Source: JACVRN01 sp035276685 (GTDB lineage Bacteria; Acidobacteriota; Blastocatellia; Pyrinomonadales; Pyrinomonadaceae). Taken from it: 64,000 nucleotides of DNA. A program made the translations under genes and the position numbers. The number at the start of each line of letters is the position of its first letter. Positions within the stretch are counted from its first letter, which is position 1. The stretch spans positions 1 through 64,000 of the forward strand of contig DATELK010000190.1 in NCBI GenBank assembly GCA_035276685.1. The letters are read 5' to 3'. This document shows positions 52,329 through 59,117 of the stretch, piece by piece. The notes beneath the pieces are model-generated. The model had not been told where the DNA came from and did not search any database. It saw only the letters and a program-made list of their open reading frames with translations.

Positions 52329-53003
52329 AGTTCTTTGAGCACCCAGAGCGAAATCTCTGGCGTGAATGGAGTCAAATTCGGTGAAACCTTTCGCATGGCA
52401 ACACCGAGCTAAGTTTGGAGGCCCTGTTTTTGCCGCGATAAGTTGGTGTTAAGGCATGACAATTTGGGCAAAGCAGCCTCAAATTGTTAAGTCGGTTATC
52501 AAAGTGATCTCCGTTTATATGGTCTAGCTCAAGAGGAATTGGCTTTCCGAGCCATGTTCTTCTGTTACAGTTAGAGCACTTTGCGGTAAGGATACCTTCT
52601 GATAATAACCGCCTTTTCAATTTGAACGAGGCTATTTGAATTTCATTGTTCAAATATCTTTCTAAAGGCTGTTTTGGACTAAAGGTCTGATTCTTATTCC
52701 ATGCTTGTCCAGTAAAATGGGAATCGTCAAGGCTAAAGTGCTTTATTGCTTTCTTTAGAACGACGTAGTTCCCGCCATATGGAGCAACGCCAAGTTTTCT
52801 TAATACCTGTGCGAGCGAAGTTGATTTTTTCACGGCTTCTGCCAGCTTTTCCACAGTGTATTTACGTAGCTTCATGCAGCCTCCAAAAAAGTGTAGAGAC
52901 TAGACGGCTCCCGCCTGACTGCTATTAAGGTAGTAAAAGGTGAAGGTATAGTCCAGACCACGAACTGAATAACAATTCAGGCGGCGAAAGCCGAAGTGGT
53001 AAG
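52329..53003 (+). mobile_element. Group I intron (675 bp) in tRNA-Leu(UAA)
   Basis: P1 pairs the 5' exon end CTT with intron TTGAG so that U34 sits opposite G. P2-like CCAGAG/CTCTGG follows. P element AATTCGGTGAAACC (52375), Q element GGCAACACCGAGCT (52397), R element GTAGAGACTAGACGG (52893) and S element GAAGGTATAGTCC (52942) are all present in order. A P9-like hairpin with a GAAA loop lies near the end and the intron ends with G (53003). An HNH gene on the other strand separates Q and R. Confidence 0.93.
52372..52875 (-). CDS. HNH homing endonuclease, antisense in the tRNA-Leu intron
   Basis: 167 residues, strong ribosome site TGGAGG. N-terminal basic, helical DNA-binding part (MKLRKYTVEKLAEAVKKSTS, a helix-turn-helix-like start), then an HNH domain with two CxxC pairs (CSNC, LCPNCH) and catalytic LELDHINGDHFDNRLNNLRL. 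Probably cuts intron-free tRNA-Leu alleles. It is read opposite to the tRNA. Its last codons (CERFHRI, 52372-52395) lie antisense over the P4-P5 part of the ribozyme core. Confidence 0.93.
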   Translation of the reverse strand: MKLRKYTVEKLAEAVKKSTSLAQVLRKLGVAPYGGNYVVLKKAIKHFSLDDSHFTGQAWNKNQTFSPKQPLERYLNNEIQIASFKLKRRLLSEGILTAKCSNCNRRTWLGKPIPLELDHINGDHFDNRLNNLRLLCPNCHALTPTYRGKNRASKLSSVLPCERFHRI

Positions 53004-53070
53004 AAAATCCGTTGACCGTAAGGTCGTGCGGGTTCGAGTCCCGCCCTCGGCATCTTTGCTGTTTATAAAC

Positions 53071-53107
53071 GTCGGCCATCGAGTCTCGAATGACTTCGAT
53101 GGCCGAC
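53071..53107. terminator. Hairpin after tRNA-Leu
   Basis: Stem GTCGGCCATCGA (53071-53082) / TCGATGGCCGAC (53096-53107), then TTTGCTTTTG. Probably terminates the tRNA transcript and may also serve the convergent DinB gene. Confidence 0.8.
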
Positions 53108-53131
53108 TTTGCTTTTGATTGACGATGAGTT

Positions 53132-53617
53132 TTATTGAATGGCGTCCCCTAGAATCTGTCGCAGGTGGTTTTTGAGGTGGCCTACGTAGTCGCTCATGAG
53201 GTAATCGAGCGTGGCCGGTTTGTCTTCAGGGACTACCTGCCAGGCTATGCGGTGAAGGTTATGTTTCTTATGCTCTTTGTCGCGCACGTCTTGAGGGACG
53301 GCGGCCATGACGCGCGCGAGGTGCAAGTTGTAGCTTCGCCAGAGCGTAATCAGTTCCGGCCAGGGCGCTTCATTATAGCCTTGCGCCCTGACCCAATCCT
53401 CCTGCTCGTAGCCCGGAAAGATTAAATCATCCTGAAACTGCGCGCGTACGAATCGCTGGTGATTATTCGCTGCTGAATCTATCAGGTGCCCTATTATCTG
53501 GCGCGGCGACCATTTGTCGGGAGCGCTCGCTCTCATGCTCTCTTCGTCCGACAGGGCTGCAAGACGAGGCGCGGCCCTTTCAACAACCTCTCTAAGCTCC
53601 GTCACATAATCCTGCAC
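53132..53617 (-). CDS. DinB-like four-helix-bundle protein
   Basis: 161 residues, GTG start. DinB superfamily pattern: DKWSPRQIIGHLIDSAANNH with metal-site His, NEAPWPELITLWRSYNLHL, and C-terminal HxxxH: SDYVGHLKNHLRQIL. Members may be metal-dependent thiol transferases; the substrate is unknown. Confidence 0.88.
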   Translation of the reverse strand: MQDYVTELREVVERAAPRLAALSDEESMRASAPDKWSPRQIIGHLIDSAANNHQRFVRAQFQDDLIFPGYEQEDWVRAQGYNEAPWPELITLWRSYNLHLARVMAAVPQDVRDKEHKKHNLHRIAWQVVPEDKPATLDYLMSDYVGHLKNHLRQILGDAIQ

Positions 53618-53759
53618 TCCGCTGTAACACCTCGCCGGGCATTTGACGAACAGAGCTTATGATAGCAGGATTACTTGGCCTGAGGTGAAGGCGCGGCGAC
53701 TGATTCTAGTATTACTGCGGCTATACGTTCTTATTCTTCCGGGAAGGATTCCATAATTA

Positions 53760-54425
53760 ATGGCTACGATATTGGACGAGGTGGAGGTGCGGGTGCTGGG
53801 CGCTCTGGTAGAGAAGCAGATGACCACGCCTGAATATTATCCGCTGACGATGAACGCGCTGGTGCTGGCCTGTAACCAGAAGAGCAACCGCAACCCTGTG
53901 GTCTCTTATGATGAAGAGACGGTCGAGCGTGCGGTTGAAAGCCTGCGCTCTAAGAATCTGGTTTACGTCTTTTACGGCAGCACGAGCCGCGTGCCGAAAT
54001 ACAAGCACATGATGGGAGAAATCTTCGGGCTCGACGCGAAGGAGACGGCGCTCATGTGCGTGCTGATGCTCAGGGGGCCGCAGACGCTTGGCGAGTTGCG
54101 CGGGCGCACAGACCGTCTATATGACTTCAAGGGGCTTGAGGAAGTGGAAGAGGCCCTGCGGTCTATGAGCGACAAGGAGGCGGAGCCTTTAGTGCTTAAG
54201 CTCCCGCGACAGGCGGGACAGAAGGAGGTTCGCTACGCGCATCTTCTCTCGGGAGAGCCGAGCGTTGATTACGCGCCCGAAAGAGAGAGCACGGAGACGG
54301 ACGACACCAGCCGCCACGCGAGAGGCGACCGCGTAAAGGATTTGGAGCAGGAAGTGGAGACGCTAAAGGCTGAAGTCAGCAGGCTCAGGCAGGAATTTGA
54401 AGAGTTCAAGAAGCAGTTCGATTAA
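53760..54425 (+). CDS. YceH-family protein (DUF480)
   Basis: 221 residues. VRVLGALVEKQMTTPEYYPL, NALVLACNQKSNRNPVVSYD and SLRSKNLVYVFYG are characteristic. Tandem winged-helix-like domains and a C-terminal coiled coil (DLEQEVETLKAEVSRLRQEF). No biochemical role is established. A family-2 repeat follows the stop. Confidence 0.9.
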   Translation: MATILDEVEVRVLGALVEKQMTTPEYYPLTMNALVLACNQKSNRNPVVSYDEETVERAVESLRSKNLVYVFYGSTSRVPKYKHMMGEIFGLDAKETALMCVLMLRGPQTLGELRGRTDRLYDFKGLEEVEEALRSMSDKEAEPLVLKLPRQAGQKEVRYAHLLSGEPSVDYAPERESTETDDTSRHARGDRVKDLEQEVETLKAEVSRLRQEFEEFKKQFD

Positions 54426-54434
54426 AGAGAAGAC

Positions 54435-54526
54435 AATTTAACAGGGATGGACAGGATGCACAGGATAAAAGAAGAAGAGTTCTCTTTTCTTTATCCTGTC
54501 TATCCTGTCCATCCCTGTTAATTTCT
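54435..54526. repeat. Family-2 palindromic repeat, copy e
   Basis: AATTTAACAGGGATGGACAG... and inverted CCATCCCTGTTAATTTC. Between convergent YceH and M23 genes. Confidence 0.95.
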
Positions 54527-54540
54527 TCTTGTACGGCTCT

Positions 54541-55602
54541 CTACTTTTGCGCGCTCGTTGTCGGGGTGCTTTGCGGCACGGCGCTCGAAAGCGCGTTCTG
54601 AGCGGGAAGATAGAGTAGAGGGCTCACGGGCTGTCCGTTGATGCGTACTTCGTAATGAAGGTGCGGGCCCGTGGAGCGGCCGGTTGAGCCTACGAGGCCA
54701 AGCTGCTCTCCGCGCCTGATGGTCTGTCCCAGTTCCACGTCTATGCGCGAGAGGTGGCCGTAGCGGGTGGTGATTCCGTTTCCGTGGTCAATGTAGACGA
54801 CCCAGCCGTAGCCGCGCTGCCATCCGGCGATGATGATTGTGCCGTCGGCCGTGGCGATGACGGGCGTGCCCATGGGCGCTGCAATGTCCTGCCCCTTATG
54901 ATACTCCGTGCCGGGCCCGCCGAAGGGATTGCCGCGCACGCCGACGCCGCTCCTGAGCGAACCCATGACGGGCCAGATTGAAGGGATGTTGGCGGAGGCG
55001 CTTCCCGTTCTGGGAGCCACGGTCATGAGAGACGAAGACGACGGCTTTTCACTAACGCGAGAAACTACTGTGATGTCGTTGACTAAGACGGGACGGCTGG
55101 CGGGCTGGTTGGGAGCTTTCGGACTGTAAGTAAGCGCCGTCTGTCTTACAAGGGGATTCTGCGCGACCTGCTTGGAGTTGTCACGGATGTAGTTTTCACT
55201 CGTGGTCGTGCGCTTCTTCTCCGTGGTTAAAAGACCCTTTTCCGTAACGGCGGGGCGCTTGCTGGCAGCGACACTATCTCGTCTCTTATTCTCTACACGC
55301 TTGCTGTCATCCGCGCGCTTTTTATCGCGCACGGCCAGCATGGTGCGCTTCTTATCATCGACGCGCTTTTTGTCGTTATCTCGCTTGGAGCTTTTCTGCG
55401 GCTCGGGCCGCGCGCGTCTGGCTCTTGACTGCGCCGGTACGGAAGAGACGCCGAAGGCTATCGAGAGAAGAGCCAGGGCGAAGGTATAAGCGATTCTTGC
55501 CCTGTGGGAAATGCTGGAATTTAGATGATGGCGGCACGAAAGCAAACGGTCAGGGGAAGGGGAAAACAATATCTTATTCCTTTCACGGCAAGGGCTCGGC
55601 AC
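54541..55602 (-). CDS. Secreted M23 (LytM-type) peptidoglycan endopeptidase
   Basis: 353 residues from GTG at 55602; a TTG at 55569 with AAAGGA upstream would give a more typical signal peptide (ARIAYTFALALLSIAFGVSS, cut after VPAQ). A Lys/Arg/Asp-rich linker (about 60-130) is followed by Ser/Pro linker. The M23 domain has GTEYHKGQDIAAPMGTPVIA (HxxxD) and GPHLHYEVR (HLH). It cuts peptide cross-links in the wall. The basic linker may bind the wall polymer. Confidence 0.9.
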   Translation of the reverse strand: MPSPCRERNKILFSPSPDRLLSCRHHLNSSISHRARIAYTFALALLSIAFGVSSVPAQSRARRARPEPQKSSKRDNDKKRVDDKKRTMLAVRDKKRADDSKRVENKRRDSVAASKRPAVTEKGLLTTEKKRTTTSENYIRDNSKQVAQNPLVRQTALTYSPKAPNQPASRPVLVNDITVVSRVSEKPSSSSLMTVAPRTGSASANIPSIWPVMGSLRSGVGVRGNPFGGPGTEYHKGQDIAAPMGTPVIATADGTIIIAGWQRGYGWVVYIDHGNGITTRYGHLSRIDVELGQTIRRGEQLGLVGSTGRSTGPHLHYEVRINGQPVSPLLYLPAQNALSSAVPQSTPTTSAQK

Positions 55603-56152
55603 AAAAATATAGGGGTACAGCAGCGAGCCTTGCGTTACAGCATGACGAGGGTTTGAGCCACGCTAGATTTGCTTCAATTATTAGGGCTTAAAGGTTCGAC
55701 CTGTAGGGCGTTGGTGAACCCATCTATGAATCTAACGAATCAAATCGCTCGTGACAACCAGCAATTTGACCAACCGTGTCTGACTATGGGACGAATTTGT
55801 GAGATAAATCGCTGTCCAGTGAAGATTTCGACAGATTGTGAATCAAACTTGAACACTTATGTTGCACAATGCTTGCGACAGATGAGGCCATTGTTGCGGA
55901 AAAGTTACGTCCCGGCTGTCACGACGGCTCATTAAGTGCGGAAGGTGGCTGATTGAGGGCTTACACTTCTTCATGCGCCGCTTGCAACTCCACGCGCCCG
56001 TGTTACGAAGGCTTGCGACGGTGTACAGAAGCTTTGTGCGGCTGCACAGAAGGCCCGCGCGCCTGTTACAACGCCTTGCGCGGTGTTTCCGGCTCTTTGC
56101 GCGCATTTCCAGAGGCTTGCGCGTGCGTGAAGCCTGAAAAGCGCAGACTTTT
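55603..56152. other. Intergenic, 550 bp, mostly promoter region and a 21-bp repeat array
   Basis: Upstream of the M23 gene. No convincing gene. The last third is the array at 56001-56126. Base composition before that is AT-richer than the neighbouring genes. Confidence 0.6.
56001..56126. repeat. Six degenerate 21-bp tandem repeats
   Basis: Unit starts at 56001, 56022, 56043, 56064, 56085 and 56106. Units resemble TGTACAGAAGGCTTGCGCGG, with first units most alike and the last two diverged. A 67-codon frame (55953-56156) reads them as heptads CYEGLRR, CTEALCG, CTEGPRA, CYNALRG, VSGSLRA, FPEACAC. Same period as the array at 42290 but unrelated sequence. A real protein is not supported. Confidence 0.85.
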
Positions 56153-56341
56153 TTAGCGGTCGCTAGCCCAGCGAGGCGCGTTTCCCGTCTCGTGCGAGCG
56201 CGCGTGGTCGCTCAGCATACGCGCGTAGCATTTCAGGCACATGCCGCGCGAGTCCTTGACGTTGTTACGGCGAATGACCGTGCCGCACCAGGTGCACTCC
56301 ACCTTAAAGGTCAATCTTTCCTGCCCCAATTCCCTGTTCAT
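56153..56341 (-). CDS. Small zinc-ribbon protein
   Basis: 62 residues. AGGGGAGAACGGAAG ribosome site. CTWCGTVIRRNNVKDSRGMC then LKCYARML gives two CxxC pairs, a typical small zinc ribbon. No other domain. Function unknown; perhaps nucleic-acid binding. Confidence 0.7.
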   Translation of the reverse strand: MNRELGQERLTFKVECTWCGTVIRRNNVKDSRGMCLKCYARMLSDHARSHETGNAPRWASDR

Positions 56342-56869
56342 ACTTCTTCCGTTCTCCCCTTGGTAACTTTATCTTAAAAGACGAAAGGTGAGCTTGTCTT
56401 CAACAAGGCTCACCCTTCATCACCCGCCCTTTGCTCGTTCCGCGACGCACGTGGGCCGCCCGCTTGCGGGCAAAAACCAGCGCGCCGCTAAATCCATGAG
56501 CTAATAAAATTGCCCATAGAACTCTTTCTCATCGCCCTGCGGCCTGCTCCCTGCTGGCGCTCGCGTGCGACGACTATTCCGAGTGATTGATGAGCAGAAG
56601 CTATGCCATTATCCGCTCTCTTCACAATTTCAAACGGGGGAGAATATTCTACGCCTGGGGGGAATTTGATTTCAATCAAGATAACAGAGGTGGAGAGACC
56701 GGTCTGTACGCTTTCAGACAATATTTTCCGGCGCGTGTGTGATACATTTCAATCCATCATTTTGAACTGGCAGCGCCACACGAGTTGATTTTTCGGCGGT
56801 TTCATCTCACTATCACCTCGTTGGTTTTGAGAGCTATCTTAATTCTGGGCTCAGGCGGTTCCTCTGGCA
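56342..56869. other. Intergenic, 528 bp, one weak ORF
   Basis: Includes a hairpin GGTGAGC-TTGT / ACAAGGCTCACC (56385-56417), possibly a terminator for leftward transcripts. A 77-codon minus-strand frame (56488-56721, TTG start) has no ribosome site or known domain and is only a weak candidate gene. The remainder is the presumed Crp promoter region. Confidence 0.5.
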
Positions 56870-57595
56870 GTGGACGCTTATATCAATCATAAGAGCAACC
56901 TGATTCTCAATGCTCTGCCCACGCAGGAATACGAGCGGCTCTACACTCATCTCGAATATGTAGAGCTGCCGCTCGGCAAGATTCTTTACGACCCGGAAGA
57001 GCCAATCAGGCACGCCTACTTCCCCTTACGCGGCGCGGTCTCGGTCGTCACCGTCTTAAGAGATGGCGGCTCCGTGGAGGCGGGCGTCATAGGCAAGGAG
57101 GGAGTCGTGGGCATCCCGCTTGTGCTGGGGAGGGAGACGGAGTTGAATCGCCGCGCGGTAGTGCAGATTCAGGGAAGCGGCCTGAGGCTCAAGGCCACAG
57201 CCCTCACGGAAGAGTTCAGGAGAGGCGAGCGCCTGCACGACCTGCTTTTGAGTTACCTGCACGCCTTCATCACGCAGATTTCGCAGACGGCCGCCTGCAA
57301 TCGCATGCACCGTCTTGAGGAGCGGCTGGCGCGCTGGCTGCTGGCCTGCCAGGACAGGCTGGGCTCCGACGAGATGCAACTGACTCAGGAGTTCATAGCA
57401 GAGATGCTTGGCGTCAGGCGCGCGGGCGTGAGCGTCGCCGCCACACAGCTACAGGAGCGCGGGCTCATCAAACACAAGCGCGGCTTCATACAGATTATCG
57501 ACCGTGAGGGACTGGAAGCCGCGTCGTGTGAATGTTACGGAGTGGTCAGGCGCGAGTACCAGCGCCTCTTTGAGAACAGGGCCGCGACCGGCTGA
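56870..57595 (+). CDS. Crp/Fnr-family transcriptional regulator
   Basis: 241 residues, GTG start. cNMP-binding-type beta-roll (about 30-125: GKILYDPEEPIRHAYFPLRG) and C-terminal winged helix (ARWLLACQDRLGSDEMQLTQ, FIAEMLGVRRAGVSVAATQL). No N-terminal cysteine cluster, so not a [4Fe-4S] Fnr. The beta-roll lacks an obvious cAMP-binding arginine motif, so the ligand is unknown. Convergent with the cyanophycin operon. Confidence 0.9.
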   Translation: MDAYINHKSNLILNALPTQEYERLYTHLEYVELPLGKILYDPEEPIRHAYFPLRGAVSVVTVLRDGGSVEAGVIGKEGVVGIPLVLGRETELNRRAVVQIQGSGLRLKATALTEEFRRGERLHDLLLSYLHAFITQISQTAACNRMHRLEERLARWLLACQDRLGSDEMQLTQEFIAEMLGVRRAGVSVAATQLQERGLIKHKRGFIQIIDREGLEAASCECYGVVRREYQRLFENRAATG

Positions 57596-57604
57596 AGAGT
57601 CGCA

Positions 57605-57997
57605 TCAGGCGGCGCGCAGCAGCCGCTCAATCAAATCCGCCAACTGGCTGAAGTCCTCCGGCAGCGTGACGTACTGGTTATCTCCCATAGGAACTTCTTC
57701 GCCCTCGTCCACAATCTCGCTGGGGCCCCCGGCATAAGCCACAATAGGAATCTCGGAATCGGCCTCGACCTCTGCGCGCACGCGCTCGCCGACGCTTAGC
57801 AACTCAGGCACCGTCACGCCAAGCTCAACCAGTATTAAATCCGGCGTCTCAAGGCGCGCACTCTGCACAGCCTCTCTTTCGTCTGCCGCTGTGATGACGC
57901 GATAGCCGTCCCGCTCAAGCAGCTCGGCGAAACCCTCGCGCGTGGAAGGCTCGTCCTCCACTATTAGAAGCGTCAGGCGTTCTGCTTTCTTCCCCAT
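57605..57997 (-). CDS. Receiver-like protein with altered phospho-acceptor
   Basis: 130 residues from the ATG at 57997 (GGAG upstream); the frame runs to 58066. The CheY-like fold is clear: LLIVEDEPSTREGFAELLER with E14-D15 acids, then TPDLILVELG where the phospho-acceptor Asp is Glu (E58), and VTLPEDFSQL where the usual Lys is Glu. No output domain. Probably not phosphorylated in the usual manner. Its position 16 bp after the asparaginase stop suggests co-transcription with the cyanophycin genes. Confidence 0.85.
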   Translation of the reverse strand: MGKKAERLTLLIVEDEPSTREGFAELLERDGYRVITAADEREAVQSARLETPDLILVELGVTVPELLSVGERVRAEVEADSEIPIVAYAGGPSEIVDEGEEVPMGDNQYVTLPEDFSQLADLIERLLRAA

Positions 57998-58013
57998 ATG
58001 CTCCGCTCGAAAC

Positions 58014-59117
58014 TTAAGACCTCTGCTCGTTACGCAAGTCCAGAACGGCTGCGGACTCTCCAACACGGTCGCCGCGATGATTGCGTATGACCTTGCGCGC
58101 GAACTCCTGAAGCTCTCCCATCTCTCGCTCGTTAATCACGCCCAGTTGTCTTAATACTTCCACGGCGAGCGGCGAGCGTGCGCGGTCGCCCTTGTCGCCG
58201 TCCTCTATTTTGAAAGCCAGCCCCAAACCTTCAGGGAAGCTCTCACAAGGCAGAACGCCAGCCGTATAAACTCCCTCGGCCCCAACCTTCGAGACCAGAC
58301 TCCCGCCGCAAGCCTTCATCAAAGACGTATCAAGCTCGCCACGCCCTTCCACCATCTCAGGGTGCGCCATCATGGCACTGACTACGCGGCCGCAAGCCTC
58401 ACGCGTAGCCTCATCAAACCACAGTGGAGGACGCACAAGCCGCGCGTACATGAGCGCCATCGAATGAACCGGCACGGCGAAGTTAGGCGCGGCGCAGCCG
58501 TCTATGCCTATGCCCATCTCTTCGACCCTTGCGTCCGCGAATTGAGCTACGGTGCGCGCAATCAGTTGTTGCACGGGATGCTCGAACCGCTCGTAGTCCT
58601 CTACGCTCGCTTTGAGATGAACAGCGAGCGCGAGCATCATGGCGTGCTTGCCAGAGCAGTTGTTGTGTAGGGCCGAAGGCTTCTCGCCACGACGCTTCAG
58701 CTCTTCCGCCGCCTCTTCGCCATACGGCTCGTGAGCGCCGCAACGAAGCGCCGTCTCGTCCAGCCCTATCTTTTCCAGCATGGAGGCGACCGTTTCCCTG
58801 TGCTCCGCCTCTCCGTTGTGCGAGCCGCAGGCGACCGCAAGCTCCCTGCCCGTGAAACGGAAGCGGTCGGCTGCGCCTGTCGTTATGAGCGGGATTACCT
58901 GTTGCGGCTTGGCTGAAGAGCGAAGGTAGGTCACTGTCTCGGGCGCTCCCTTTGAAAAGAGCGCGCGGCCTTCGCCGTCCAGGACAGAGAGATGTCCGTG
59001 ATGACGCGACTCCGTGATTGCGCCGCGCCTCACTTCTACGAAGAGCGAAGGAGGTGCGCCTAGAGCGGCCTGCTCTTCCCGTCTCTCCGAGACAATTAGC
59101 GATGCTTCTCTATTCAC
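58014..59117 (-). CDS. L-asparaginase II-family protein (PF06089 type)
   Basis: 367 residues, GTG start overlapping the cphA stop (GTGA). Features: VEVRRGAITESRHHGHLSVL, YLRSSAKPQQVIPLITTGAA, ALHNNCSGKHAMMLALAVHL, GIGIDGCAAPNFAVPV and GGSLVSKVGAEGVYTAGVLP. This family (R. etli type) differs from bacterial type I/II enzymes. It splits asparagine to aspartate, a cyanophycin precursor, or may act on products of cyanophycin. The tight coupling to cphA supports a linked job; the exact step is inference. Confidence 0.9.
   Translation of the reverse strand: MNREASLIVSERREEQAALGAPPSLFVEVRRGAITESRHHGHLSVLDGEGRALFSKGAPETVTYLRSSAKPQQVIPLITTGAADRFRFTGRELAVACGSHNGEAEHRETVASMLEKIGLDETALRCGAHEPYGEEAAEELKRRGEKPSALHNNCSGKHAMMLALAVHLKASVEDYERFEHPVQQLIARTVAQFADARVEEMGIGIDGCAAPNFAVPVHSMALMYARLVRPPLWFDEATREACGRVVSAMMAHPEMVEGRGELDTSLMKACGGSLVSKVGAEGVYTAGVLPCESFPEGLGLAFKIEDGDKGDRARSPLAVEVLRQLGVINEREMGELQEFARKVIRNHRGDRVGESAAVLDLRNEQRS

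Larger units (their letters stand above)
52294..53052 (+). tRNA. tRNA-Leu(UAA), interrupted by a group I intron
   Basis: Exon 1 is 52294-52328 and exon 2 is 53004-53052. Acceptor stem GCCGGGG pairs with CCTCGGC (one G-U), discriminator A, no encoded CCA. Anticodon arm GCGGA-CTT^AAAA-TCCGT gives the 7-nt loop CUUAAAA, anticodon UAA. The long variable arm (GACCGTAAGGTC) and T-arm GCGGGTTCGAGTCCCGC are complete. The intron sits between U34 and A35, the same place as in cyanobacterial and plastid tRNA-Leu(UAA). Confidence 0.96.

Noticed and set aside
52294..53052. tRNA-Leu pseudogene broken by an insertion
   Set aside because: Both halves pair perfectly, the insertion is at the classical intron site, and P, Q, R and S elements are present.
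55953..56156. 67-codon frame with Cys-rich heptads
   Set aside because: Produced by the second 21-bp array; no ribosome site.
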